Part shown: positions 16,640 through 24,671 of the stretch, piece after piece
Position numbering within the stretch: the stretch's first letter is position 1
Layout of the letters: every line of letters begins with the position of its first letter
From: AM-1111 sp046302135
Lineage (GTDB): Bacteria > Bacteroidota > Bacteroidia > B-17B0 > Aurantibacillaceae
Reading direction: 5' to 3'
Length of the DNA stretch: 52,864 nt
Assembly: GCA_046302135.1 (NCBI GenBank)
Contig: JBKCIQ010000122.1
Location: 1-52,864 of the forward strand
The notes under the pieces: model-generated
Database searches by the model: none
What the model was told of the DNA's origin: nothing
The model's input: only the letters and a program-made list of their open reading frames with translations
Translations under genes and position numbers: made by a program

Positions 16640-17168
16640 CAAAAGCTGGACACTTTTTCTTGATAGAGATGGTGTCATTAATAAAAAAATAGAAAATGAC
16701 TACATAAAAAAATGGGAAGAATTTGAATTTATCCCAGGAGTTAAAGAAGCAATTGCAACTTTAAACAATATTTTCGGTTTAGTTTTTGTCGTTACAAATC
16801 AGCAAGGCATTGCTAAAGGATTATATTCAGAATCTGATTTGGAAAGTATTCACTTGAACATGATGCTGGATGTTATTTTAGCAGGCGGCCAAATTGATAG
16901 GATTTATTTTGCTCCTGAACTAGCATCAGCGAAAAGTAATATGAGAAAACCAAGCATTGGTATGGCAGAAAAAGCCAAGGAAGATTTTCCTTCAATAGAT
17001 TTTTCTAAATCTATTATAATTGGCGACTCCATAAGTGATATGGAATTTGGAAGAAACGCTGGCATGAAAACTATTTTTTTTAATAATTTGCATCCTGGCG
17101 AAGACTCGAAAAGTTTAATCGATTTTCATTTTAAAAATTGGACAGATTTGAAAAATGATTTCAATTAA
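16614..17168 (+). CDS. gmhB: D-glycero-D-manno-heptose 1,7-bisphosphate 7-phosphatase
   Basis: GmhB is a HAD phosphatase that removes the 7-phosphate from heptose 1,7-bisphosphate. It shows FLDRDGVINKK (motif I; both Asp are catalytic), VVTNQQGIAKGLYSE (motif II with the T/N), a conserved lysine in MRKPSIGM (motif III) and IIGDSISDMEFGRNAGM (motif IV). ATG 16614 gives MNLKNLGIDKSWTLFLDRD with a normal-length N-terminus. ATG 16593, seven codons upstream, is also possible. Either overlaps hddC (26 or 47 bp), indicating tight coupling in the heptose operon. Confidence 0.88.
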   Translation: MNLKNLGIDKSWTLFLDRDGVINKKIENDYIKKWEEFEFIPGVKEAIATLNNIFGLVFVVTNQQGIAKGLYSESDLESIHLNMMLDVILAGGQIDRIYFAPELASAKSNMRKPSIGMAEKAKEDFPSIDFSKSIIIGDSISDMEFGRNAGMKTIFFNNLHPGEDSKSLIDFHFKNWTDLKNDFN

Positions 17169-17209
17169 GTTTTTTTAGAATTCTTTTATTTGTATTGACT
17201 CAATTGTTC

Positions 17210-19516
17210 TTATTTGATTTCTTTCTCAACTTTTTTCTCTGATAAATCTCTTCTGAAACCGATAATTTGTCTGTATTTGGTTTCACTTTCTTCAAGTTTT
17301 TTCTCAATTTCTTTTAAATGCGTTATGTCTTTTATGGTTGCAACAGCAGCAACTATTTTTGCATTTTCATCCTGAATAGGTCTGCCATTTACTTTTATTA
17401 ATTTAAATGAACCTGTTTTAATTTCCTGAAGTAACAATTCTATATCGTCTGTTGTTTGACCTCTTAATGCGCGCTCTAACGGAAGCATTTGAGCAGGATA
17501 TATTTCATTTCTGTCCGGATAAAAAAACTGGAAATTGAAAGTCCATCTCGCTAATATCTTGCTGTCTTCCGTGTTTAAAATTTCAGTAGCGGTTTGATTA
17601 TAAATTAGCAGATCCTGGTTTTCATTTGTCATAATAACTCCTTCACCAATATTGCTCAATACCAATTCCAATCTAAACTCACTTTCTTTCAATTGTTTCA
17701 ACGCTTCATCTCTTTCTTTTTCTAAATTTTTTTTATCGGTTATGTCTTCTGAAATACCTAACAAATAATGGGGGATATTTGAGTCATTATATAATGAGAT
17801 TTTTCTGGTATGAAGCCACCTAATTCCTGATTTTGTGCTAATCATCTCCTCGGGGATGTCCAATGTAATTTTCTTTTCTAAAACATTTCGGTCGTTCTCT
17901 GTAAAGAAGTCTGCTTCTTTTTTTGGGAAAAAGTCATAGTCTGATTTACCTAATATTTCATTGCGAGGTAGGTTAAGTAATTTTTCTCCGGCCTTATTTA
18001 TTCTAACAAATTTTAGTTGTTTGGCATCTTTTATGAAAACCATGTTTGGTAAATTTTCAATAACTGAATCTAAAAAATTTAGATTTTCTTCTTGTGACTT
18101 AATTAATTTATTTTTTTTTGTAATGTCATGTATCAGACCTATGAAAAATTGTTCGTTATTTATTTTTATGTCTTTAACGCTTAACTCAATCTCGAATGGA
18201 ATTTTCTTTTTATTATATGCAATTAGTTCTAATGACCCTTCAAGTACCGGTCCTTTTCCGGTTAATTGAAAATTCCTCATTCCTTTGTCGTGCTTATCCC
18301 AGTTCTCCTGATTCATCATTATTCCGGGCATATATTGATTTATCATTTCATGTGATTCCCATCCGAAAAGTGTAGTGGTTCTTTCGTTTACTGCAACAAT
18401 ATTACTTTTACTGTCAATAACAACCAATGCTCCGGGACATTTATCAAAATATATTTTTAAAGTTTTTTCCCTATTGAATAAATCTAAGTCTGATTTACTC
18501 TTATCTGAGATGTCAGTTGAAATGGTTCCAATAGCGGTGAGGCTACCCTCCTCATTTGCGATTGGAAATTTTGTGATTATGTATGACGTATTGACCCCTT
18601 TAATTTTTATGTTTTCTTCGAATTTGATAACAGATTTATATCTAATTACATCTAAATCTTTTTCTCTTTTTTTCTCTGCGACTCCATTAGAAAATAATTC
18701 ACCATCGGTTTTGCCAATCGCATTTTTCGTTTCTTTTTCTGTTGATTCTAAAAACTTCAGGTTTGTGAATGTGTATTTTCCATCTAACCCTTTAACACTT
18801 ATCGGGGTGGGGGAGTTGTCTATGATACCTTGTAATAATTTAGTGTTTTGATCAAGATTTAGAATGACTTTTTTGTTGTTTCTCACATATTGTTTAAGTA
18901 TAAAAAAAACAACAAATAAGAGAAGAATTGAGATTAATAATAGGGCATAAAATAAATTTTTAAAAATATTTTTTTTTATAATTAATCGATTAGTTGTTTT
19001 GTTTTTTATAATGTTATTTGAATTAATGATTTCATTTGCATTTTGATCTATTTTGTCACAAATTGAATCAGATTTAAAAATATGTTGCAGAGATTTGTTT
19101 TCTAAATCAGCGTTTGGATGAAAGTATATTTCATCAGTTAAAATAATTTTTTGATTTACAAGTGCAACAATTTTAGTTTTCTTGTCTTTTTCTAAACTGT
19201 AATTAAAACTATTTGATTCAAGTTTCTGAACTTTCTCATCAAGTTTAAAAAGTAGTGTTCTGATTAGTGCTTTTTCAGGTTGTCTTTTTAGTGTAAGATA
19301 CTGCGTCTCCTTTGTAGTTAGTTGATGACAAGTACCTTTTATTTCAGTAAGATTGTAATTAGTTGCTTCAGTTAAACTTTCTATTTCAAATATCTGGTTT
19401 GAATAGTCTATGTATTTAAGATATGATAAAACAGACAATAATATTATTAATACATGAAAAAGTAAGCCAGGGAGAAGGATTTTCTCAGATACTGATTTCG
19501 GGTTGAATGTATTCAA
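17210..19516 (-). CDS. Membrane sensor with tandem PAS domains but no output domain
   Basis: This 768-aa protein has two membrane helices (about 12-32 and 193-213) enclosing a helical extracytoplasmic CHASE3-like region, then four cytoplasmic PAS/PAC units. Their PAC endings read ISTDISDK, LIHDITKKNK, ISEDITDKKN and TIKDITHLKE. Histidine kinase, GGDEF and response elements are absent. After a fourth coiled linker (KKLEESETKYRQIIG), the text jumps to FRRDLSEKK and stops, as if a fifth PAS unit lost its core and everything beyond it. It may act by protein-protein contacts or be the truncated remnant of a kinase. It is 10 bp downstream of the DUF2007 gene and probably co-transcribed. Confidence 0.8.
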   Translation of the reverse strand: MNTFNPKSVSEKILLPGLLFHVLIILLSVLSYLKYIDYSNQIFEIESLTEATNYNLTEIKGTCHQLTTKETQYLTLKRQPEKALIRTLLFKLDEKVQKLESNSFNYSLEKDKKTKIVALVNQKIILTDEIYFHPNADLENKSLQHIFKSDSICDKIDQNANEIINSNNIIKNKTTNRLIIKKNIFKNLFYALLLISILLLFVVFFILKQYVRNNKKVILNLDQNTKLLQGIIDNSPTPISVKGLDGKYTFTNLKFLESTEKETKNAIGKTDGELFSNGVAEKKREKDLDVIRYKSVIKFEENIKIKGVNTSYIITKFPIANEEGSLTAIGTISTDISDKSKSDLDLFNREKTLKIYFDKCPGALVVIDSKSNIVAVNERTTTLFGWESHEMINQYMPGIMMNQENWDKHDKGMRNFQLTGKGPVLEGSLELIAYNKKKIPFEIELSVKDIKINNEQFFIGLIHDITKKNKLIKSQEENLNFLDSVIENLPNMVFIKDAKQLKFVRINKAGEKLLNLPRNEILGKSDYDFFPKKEADFFTENDRNVLEKKITLDIPEEMISTKSGIRWLHTRKISLYNDSNIPHYLLGISEDITDKKNLEKERDEALKQLKESEFRLELVLSNIGEGVIMTNENQDLLIYNQTATEILNTEDSKILARWTFNFQFFYPDRNEIYPAQMLPLERALRGQTTDDIELLLQEIKTGSFKLIKVNGRPIQDENAKIVAAVATIKDITHLKEIEKKLEESETKYRQIIGFRRDLSEKKVEKEIK

Positions 19517-19526
19517 ATCTAAATCA

Positions 19527-19739
19527 TTATTTCATTACCTCCTCCAATATTTCTTTTGCCTCTATAAAGTCTTTTCTTCTGACTTTTATTTCTACACCAC
19601 CGTCAGGATTTAGACCTAGAATATTTTCTTCCTCTAAAAAGGAAATAATATCATTTTCTCTAAGTCTGTCCTGTGCCAACCCTGCCTCTAACGCATCGTT
19701 GTACGTTGCTACTACCAACAAATCATTTTCATTATTCAT
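19527..19739 (-). CDS. DUF2007 putative signal-transducing protein
   Basis: This 70-aa protein fits the DUF2007 pattern: LLVVATYNDALEAGLAQDRL, then NDIISFLEEENILG, and VEIKVRRKDFIEAKEILEEV. The family adopts a ferredoxin-like fold related to PII-type regulators, with no known ligand. The gene lies 10 bp upstream of the multi-PAS gene, so the two probably share a transcript. A functional link between the two is inference only. Confidence 0.85.
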   Translation of the reverse strand: MNNENDLLVVATYNDALEAGLAQDRLRENDIISFLEEENILGLNPDGGVEIKVRRKDFIEAKEILEEVMK

Positions 19740-19793
19740 ACAAATAATAAATAAAAAATCATTCTTGTTTTCTTGTTGAATTTATTCCACAAA

Positions 19794-19821
19794 AAAACCC
19801 GAACATTGTTGTTCGGGTTTT
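19794..19821 (-). terminator. Intrinsic terminator of the peroxiredoxin gene
   Basis: On the minus strand an 11-bp perfect stem (AAAACCCGAAC with GTTCGGGTTTT, 6-nt loop) is followed by a run of seven T residues, 20 bp after the peroxiredoxin stop. It separates that gene from the DUF2007-PAS pair. Confidence 0.88.
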
Positions 19822-19841
19822 CAAATAAAATTAATTAGATT

Positions 19842-20474
19842 TTAATGTTTCGCTAGGTATTCTGCAATTCCATTGTGTGTTGCAGTTAGACCTTCCTTTC
19901 CTTTTGTCCAGTTGGCCGGACAAACCTCCCCGTTCTCTTCATTAAATTGTAAAGCATCCAAAACACGTATTGCTTCATCAACGTTTCTTCCCAATGGCAA
20001 ATCGTTAACCAGTTGATGTCTTACCTTTCCGTTTTTATCAATTAAATAAAGTGCTCTGAAAGCAATCATCGGTCCGTCTGCAACAAGGTTTCCGTTATCA
20101 TCAGCATCGTATTCGCCGAATAAACAGCCGTAGTTGATGGAAATTGTTTTGGTCGTATCAGCTACGATAGGGTAGGTAACACCTTTTATGCCTCCATGAC
20201 CTTTTTCTACTTGAAGCCATCCCCAATGTGATTGTTCAGTGTCTGTTGAACATGCAACCACTTGACAACCGCGCTTTTCAAATTCAGCTAATTTTTCCTG
20301 AAATGCGTGTAATTCTGTCGGGCATACAAAAGTGAAATCCTTCGGGTAGAAGAAAAAAATCACATATTTGTTTCCAACATATTGCTCAAGAGAAAAGTCC
20401 TGAATAATTTCTCCTCCGTTTATTACTGCTTGCGCTTTAAATGATGGCGCTTTTTTTCCTACTAGTGTTGACAT
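19842..20474 (-). CDS. 2-Cys peroxiredoxin (AhpC/Prx1 group)
   Basis: This thiol peroxidase of 210 aa has the peroxidatic motif PKDFTFVCPTE (C51) and the resolving cysteine in GEVCPANW (C185). WGWLQVEKGHGG and RALYLIDKNGKVRH fit typical 2-Cys Prx1/AhpC enzymes, which reduce hydrogen and organic peroxides with thioredoxin or AhpF. No ahpF lies next to it. It has its own promoter (20494-20522) and terminator (19794-19821), so it is monocistronic although it lies downstream of phaB. Confidence 0.95.
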   Translation of the reverse strand: MSTLVGKKAPSFKAQAVINGGEIIQDFSLEQYVGNKYVIFFFYPKDFTFVCPTELHAFQEKLAEFEKRGCQVVACSTDTEQSHWGWLQVEKGHGGIKGVTYPIVADTTKTISINYGCLFGEYDADDNGNLVADGPMIAFRALYLIDKNGKVRHQLVNDLPLGRNVDEAIRVLDALQFNEENGEVCPANWTKGKEGLTATHNGIAEYLAKH

Positions 20475-20493
20475 TTTATTTTTTTTAATATTT

Positions 20494-20522
20494 CAAATTT
20501 ATTAAAGTGATTTTGATTGCAA
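20494..20522 (-). promoter_or_regulatory. Bacteroidota promoter for peroxiredoxin
   Basis: On the minus strand TTG (20522-20520) is followed after 18 nt by TAAATTTG (20501-20494), an exact TAnnTTTG box 19 bp upstream of the ATG. Confidence 0.7.
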
Positions 20523-20545
20523 AATTTTATTTGGCACAAAAGTTA

Positions 20546-21292
20546 TCAATAAACGTGTTGACCGCCATTTATAGAATAGTTGGCGCCGGTAATAAATGAA
20601 GTTTCTTCAGAGGCTAAAAATGATACCAAGTGAGCTACTTCCCATGTTCCGCCCAACCTACCCATTGGTACCTGTGCAACAATTTGATCTAAAACTTTTG
20701 CGGGTACCGCCATAACCATGTCTGTTGCAATATACCCCGGAGAAATCGTATTTACCGTGATGCCAGACTTTGCAACTTCCATGGATAAAGATTTAGTGAA
20801 CCCATGCATACCCGCCTTAGCTGCAGAATAATTTGTCTGTCCAAATTGCCCGCGTTGTCCGTTCACCGATGAAATATTTATTATCCTTCCGAATTTTCTT
20901 TCAATCATGCCGGGCAGAACGTGTTTGGTACAATTAAAAACACTATTCAAATTAGTATTGATTACCTCGTACCAATCATCTTTTTTCATATTAATTAACC
21001 TCGAATCCTTCGTAATGCCGGCATTATTTACTAAAGTATCAACAGGACCAACATTAGATTCAATTTCTTTAATCATATTACCCGCCGAATCAAAATCAGA
21101 GACATCTCCATTAAAAAGATCAATGTTGTAACCTGATTTTTGCATTTCCTGTTTCCACTCGTCTGCTTTGGCTTTGCTGCGGTAATTTCCCACCACTCTA
21201 AATCCATCGTCGTGTAATTTTTTACACATGGCCGTACCGAGTCCACCAGTTGCTCCCGTAACTAGAACTATTCTCTTTTTTTGGCTGTCCAT
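20546..21292 (-). CDS. phaB: Acetoacetyl-CoA reductase (PhaB-type SDR)
   Basis: This short-chain dehydrogenase of 248 aa shows TGATGGLGTAM (nucleotide loop), NNAGITKD, the catalytic serine in INISSVNGQRGQFGQ, and YSAAK. These match PhaB (acetoacetyl-CoA to (R)-3-hydroxybutyryl-CoA with NADPH) rather than FabG, though the two are close relatives. Context decides: phaJ is 9 bp upstream in the same operon, and phaE-phaC are divergent next door. The substrate is inferred. Confidence 0.85.
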   Translation of the reverse strand: MDSQKKRIVLVTGATGGLGTAMCKKLHDDGFRVVGNYRSKAKADEWKQEMQKSGYNIDLFNGDVSDFDSAGNMIKEIESNVGPVDTLVNNAGITKDSRLINMKKDDWYEVINTNLNSVFNCTKHVLPGMIERKFGRIINISSVNGQRGQFGQTNYSAAKAGMHGFTKSLSMEVAKSGITVNTISPGYIATDMVMAVPAKVLDQIVAQVPMGRLGGTWEVAHLVSFLASEETSFITGANYSINGGQHVY

Positions 21293-21301
21293 AAAATTAA
21301 A

Positions 21302-21709
21302 TTACTTTATTTTGTCTACATTCATTACTACTGCCTCGCCACTTGTACAAATGTTACCACTTGCCTTGTCCTTAATAACCGTTTCAATAATTGCCCGGTT
21401 CTTGTCTTTCATAACATCCTTTATTGTAAATTCCGCTTCATAATCTGTTTCTACATACATAGGCTTAAGAAAATTTAAAGTTTGCTTAAGGTAGATAGTA
21501 CCTTCTCCGGGGAAAAGTGTTCCAAATACTTTTGAAAATAGAGATGCGCCAAGCATGCCATGCATAATAGGTCTTTTGAACATTGTTTTTGAAGCGTAAT
21601 CTGCGTCAGTGTGAACCGGATTTTTATCTCCCGTTACCTCTGCAAAACGATTAACTTCCTCTTGTGTAAACTTAAATTGATGTAAGTAAGTTTGTTGTTT
21701 TTCGATCAT
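21302..21709 (-). CDS. phaJ: (R)-specific enoyl-CoA hydratase (MaoC-like, PhaJ)
   Basis: This 135-aa hotdog-fold hydratase has the typical MaoC/PhaJ stretch FAEVTGDKNPVHTDADYAS, with the catalytic D and H, then RPIMHGMLGASLFSKVFGTLFPG. It converts trans-2-enoyl-CoA from beta-oxidation to (R)-3-hydroxyacyl-CoA. It is the first gene of the phaJ-phaB operon, so fatty-acid and acetoacetyl-CoA routes would both feed the divergently encoded PhaEC synthase. The 159-bp gap to phaE holds the divergent promoters. Confidence 0.88.
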   Translation of the reverse strand: MIEKQQTYLHQFKFTQEEVNRFAEVTGDKNPVHTDADYASKTMFKRPIMHGMLGASLFSKVFGTLFPGEGTIYLKQTLNFLKPMYVETDYEAEFTIKDVMKDKNRAIIETVIKDKASGNICTSGEAVVMNVDKIK

Positions 21710-21804
21710 AGGTTAAAGCTTGAAAATTTCAAACAAATTTCAAAAAATAAACGACAACATGATAAATTTAACAATTTTATATACTTTTTTTAACTAAAAC
21801 AGCA

Positions 21805-21835
21805 TTGTAAAATCACTTTTAAAAGCAGACCTTTG
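21805..21835 (+). promoter_or_regulatory. Probable promoter of phaE-phaC
   Basis: TTG (21805-21807), then 20 nt, then GACCTTTG (21828-21835). This is a -7 box with one mismatch to TAnnTTTG, 33 bp upstream of the phaE ATG. Confidence 0.45.
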
Positions 21836-21868
21836 CACCCGATTTAAAAACAATTTTTTTTATTTATT

Positions 21869-23206
21869 ATGAAAACCAACAATCCGTTTATCGACAACAT
21901 GTTTGATGCACAAACTAAAGCAGTAAATAACTGGATGGATACATCCAAAAAGTTTCAGGAGGCTATTTCCGGAGGAAATATCCAGAATGAAGCGCCAAGT
22001 ATTTATAAAGAGTGGTTAGAAAAACAAATGAATATTTTTAGTGGTTCTCAAACCAATGAAAATCATGAGGGCACTAACAACCAAAATGCTGTAAAGCCTG
22101 AAGAATTTTTTAAATCATGGTATAATTTTCAGAATGAGCAAATAAAACAAATGACTGAATTCAATCAGAAATTTTATGGAGGATATATGAATTTTGGTGG
22201 CTCGGGTGCTGAGCAATTTAATGATTGGACAAAAATCAATGGTTCCTGGACAAATGTTTATACAAATTGGGTAAATGCTCTTAATTCAACTTATGATGTG
22301 ATGATGAAGAACATGCCTAATCAGGATTCTAAAGAAACATTCAAAAAGTTTTTCGAAGGAAATAAGTCTTACATCCAGTTGAAAGATTTTTGGTCTAACG
22401 TATACAAATCTTGGCAAAATCAGGAATTAAATAATAATTACTTCAATAATTTCGCTTTCACCGATGCTTATAAAGGTGTTTCAGAAAAAATATTTTCACA
22501 GTTTTTTCAAAGCGGAGACATGAAAGAATTTTTTGATGCCAGTATGAAAAATATGAATAATTATTTTTCGGGAAATTCAGATTTGTATAAGCAGTACACA
22601 ACAGCATTTCAAAATATGGCAAATGAGTATCCTCAATTGCTTTCGGGAGATTTTTCCAAACTCTCTGATTTATTCAATCAAATGAAAAATGTTTTCGAAA
22701 AATCTTTTGCTCCGGTATTAAACATGATGGCACCTGGGAAGGATAAGCAAAAAATTGAGAACACTATAAAGTTGATGGATCATGTTGCTTTGTATGCGGT
22801 TAAGCAAGCACAATTTCAGCAATTATTTTATAAGACCAGTCATAAATCAACTGAAATGGTAACGAGACACGTTACTGAAAAGTTTAATTCAGCAACTACA
22901 ACAGAAAGCCAAAGCTTTAATGAATTCTATAATGAGTGGTTAAAGTTAAACGAGGCAGAGTTTACAAAACTTTATAGCTCAGAGGAGTTTTCAAAGCTTA
23001 AATCTGATATGATTTCAATTAGTTCAGATGTAAAATCCTTATTTGAGCACCAGTTTCAGGAATATTTTTCTGTTTACCCACTAGTTTTTCGTTCTGAGAT
23101 GGAAGAGCTACACAAGACCATTTACGATTTAAAAAAACAAGTTAAAGCGCTAGAGGCAAAACTTAATTCTGAATCTTCTGAAGAAAAATCAGGTAAAAAG
23201 AAATAA
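21869..23206 (+). CDS. phaE: PHA synthase class III subunit PhaE
   Basis: This 445-aa, aromatic-rich, mostly helical protein has no catalytic triad. Its C-terminal section (FRSEMEELHKTIYDLKKQVK, then ALEAKL; about 410-432) is the conserved PhaE coiled-coil helix. It is larger than many PhaE proteins (about 350 aa) and rich in Asn, Gln and Trp (several W-Y-N-F clusters in 50-150). It precedes phaC and forms the non-catalytic partner that stimulates the synthase at granule surfaces. The call depends on the neighbouring phaC as well as on the C-terminus. Confidence 0.82.
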   Translation: MKTNNPFIDNMFDAQTKAVNNWMDTSKKFQEAISGGNIQNEAPSIYKEWLEKQMNIFSGSQTNENHEGTNNQNAVKPEEFFKSWYNFQNEQIKQMTEFNQKFYGGYMNFGGSGAEQFNDWTKINGSWTNVYTNWVNALNSTYDVMMKNMPNQDSKETFKKFFEGNKSYIQLKDFWSNVYKSWQNQELNNNYFNNFAFTDAYKGVSEKIFSQFFQSGDMKEFFDASMKNMNNYFSGNSDLYKQYTTAFQNMANEYPQLLSGDFSKLSDLFNQMKNVFEKSFAPVLNMMAPGKDKQKIENTIKLMDHVALYAVKQAQFQQLFYKTSHKSTEMVTRHVTEKFNSATTTESQSFNEFYNEWLKLNEAEFTKLYSSEEFSKLKSDMISISSDVKSLFEHQFQEYFSVYPLVFRSEMEELHKTIYDLKKQVKALEAKLNSESSEEKSGKKK

Positions 23207-23235
23207 TCATTAACTAATAATAAGCTTTAAACCAT

Positions 23236-23262
23236 AAGGGTTCTCTGAAAATGAGAACCCTT
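23236..23262 (+). promoter_or_regulatory. Hairpin between phaE and phaC
   Basis: A perfect 10-bp stem (AAGGGTTCTC with GAGAACCCTT, 7-nt loop) lies 30 bp after phaE and 15 bp before the phaC ATG. The T-run after it is poor (TGTAATTT), so it may be a leaky terminator or an mRNA-processing or stabilising hairpin that sets the ratio of the two subunits. Confidence 0.6.
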
Positions 23263-23277
23263 GTAATTTAGAATAAA

Positions 23278-24324
23278 ATGGAAAAGACATTAAAAGAGAT
23301 TTCCGAAATGAATGAAAAGCTGTTTAAGTCTTATGAGACTTTATCGGAAATTAAATCAGTAGAAATTGCTGAAACACCAAAAACAGTTGTTTACAGTGAA
23401 GATAAACTCACTTTGTATCATTTTGATCGCGAGACAACACCTAAAGTAAAAACCCCTGTTCTGATTGTTTATGCATTGGTAAACACGTGGAAGATGATGG
23501 ATTTACAGCCCGACAGAAGCTATATTAAAAATTTGCTTGACGGGGGTTGTGATGTTTACCTGATTGATTGGGGTTTCCCTACTAAGGCCGATCGTTACAT
23601 CAGTATGGATGATTACGTAAATGGATACATTAACAACTGCGTAAATTTCATTTTGAAGAAGCATGGAATTAAGAAGTTGAACATCATGAGCATATGTCAG
23701 GGTGGAACGTTAAGCCTAATCTACACTGCTCTTCATCAGGAAAAAGTAAAGAATCTTATAACTCTGGTTACACCGGTTGATTTCAGTACAAATGATGGGC
23801 TACTTTTCAGATGGAGTAAGGATATGGATTTTGATAAGTTGGTTGATAGCAATAATGGCTTGATTCCCGGCGAGTTTCTGAATCAGGGATTCGAAATGCT
23901 AAAACCAATGATGAAATTTCAGAAACAACAGAGCATGATGAGTATGCTTAATGATAGTGATAAGTTGATGAATTTCATGCGAATGGAAAAATGGATTAAC
24001 GAAAGTCCGGCTCAAGCAGGAGAATGTTTTAGGCAATTCATGAAAGATTGCTATCAGCAAAATAAGCTAGTAAAAGGAGACTTGGTTGTAGGTGGGCATA
24101 AGGTTTCTTTGAAAAACATTACCTGCCCTTTAATGAATATTTATGCCACGGAAGATCATTTGGTACCGCCAACTGCTACAATACCTTTGAATGAGCATGT
24201 GGGTTCATCAGACAAGGAATTGTATAGTTTCAAGGGTGGCCACATAGGGGTATTTGTTGGAGGAAAAAGCCAGAAGGAGCTGGCACCTGCTGTGTTAGAT
24301 TGGTTAAAAAAGCGCGATAAATAA
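23278..24324 (+). CDS. phaC: PHA synthase class III catalytic subunit PhaC
   Basis: This 348-aa alpha/beta-hydrolase polymerises (R)-3-hydroxyacyl-CoA. The PHA-synthase lipase-like box SICQGGTL places the nucleophile at C140. The other catalytic residues are D293 (YATEDHLVPP) and H322 (KGGHIGVFVGG). VYALVNTWKMMDLQPDRSYI and VYLIDWGFPTKADRY are family signatures. The length fits class III. It has a 71-bp spacer with a stable hairpin from phaE. It is a strong call. Confidence 0.95.
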   Translation: MEKTLKEISEMNEKLFKSYETLSEIKSVEIAETPKTVVYSEDKLTLYHFDRETTPKVKTPVLIVYALVNTWKMMDLQPDRSYIKNLLDGGCDVYLIDWGFPTKADRYISMDDYVNGYINNCVNFILKKHGIKKLNIMSICQGGTLSLIYTALHQEKVKNLITLVTPVDFSTNDGLLFRWSKDMDFDKLVDSNNGLIPGEFLNQGFEMLKPMMKFQKQQSMMSMLNDSDKLMNFMRMEKWINESPAQAGECFRQFMKDCYQQNKLVKGDLVVGGHKVSLKNITCPLMNIYATEDHLVPPTATIPLNEHVGSSDKELYSFKGGHIGVFVGGKSQKELAPAVLDWLKKRDK

Positions 24325-24345
24325 TTCATTAGTCAGTATTTTTTA

Positions 24346-24353
24346 TATATTTG
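24346..24353 (+). promoter_or_regulatory. -7 promoter box before rpmI
   Basis: TATATTTG followed by CACCC lies 20 bp upstream of the rpmI ATG, matching TAnnTTTG. No clear TTG occurs at the expected distance, so the call rests on the -7 box alone. Confidence 0.5.
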
Positions 24354-24373
24354 CACCCTTAATTTTAACAGGT

Positions 24374-24574
24374 ATGCCAAAAATGAAAACCAACTCCAGT
24401 GCTAAGAAAAGATTTTCTTTCACAGGGACCGGTAAGATTAAAAGGAAGCATGCTTTCAAAAACCACATTTTAACCAAAAAAGAAAAAAAGCGCAAGCGCG
24501 GATTGGTTAAAGGTGGCTTAGTAAGTAAAGAGGATCTAGGTAACATCAGATTTCTTCTTGCTGTAGGAAAGTAA
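24374..24574 (+). CDS. rpmI: 50S ribosomal protein L35
   Basis: L35 is read directly: a 66-aa, very basic protein beginning MPKMKTNSSAKKRFSFTGTG, then KIKRKHAFKNHIL and LVSKEDLGNIRFLL. The gene is followed by rplT, as in the usual infC-rpmI-rplT set, but infC is absent upstream here, where phaC ends 49 bp before it. The probable start is ATG 24374, preceded by the -7 box at 24346. Confidence 0.97.
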   Translation: MPKMKTNSSAKKRFSFTGTGKIKRKHAFKNHILTKKEKKRKRGLVKGGLVSKEDLGNIRFLLAVGK

Positions 24575-24615
24575 TTGTTTCAATCTTTATCGGTAAATTA
24601 ATTAATGTTTAACCC

Positions 24616-24655
24616 GATATCCGGTAATAAGACTTAAGAATAAGCACCGGACATC
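24616..24655 (+). promoter_or_regulatory. Hairpin in the rpmI-rplT intergenic region (possible L20 leader)
   Basis: GATATCCGGT and ACCGGACATC (24616-24625, 24646-24655) pair in 9 of 10 positions across a 20-nt loop in the 97-bp spacer, 17 bp upstream of the rplT ATG. Spacers of this operon often hold L20 autoregulatory structures, but this one is not recognised as a named class. Confidence 0.5.
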
Positions 24656-24671
24656 AAAAAACAAAACAAAA

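Noticed and set aside
24616..24655. Calling the rpmI-rplT hairpin an intrinsic terminator
   Set aside because: No T-run follows the second arm and rplT must be expressed, so it was listed as a possible leader element instead.
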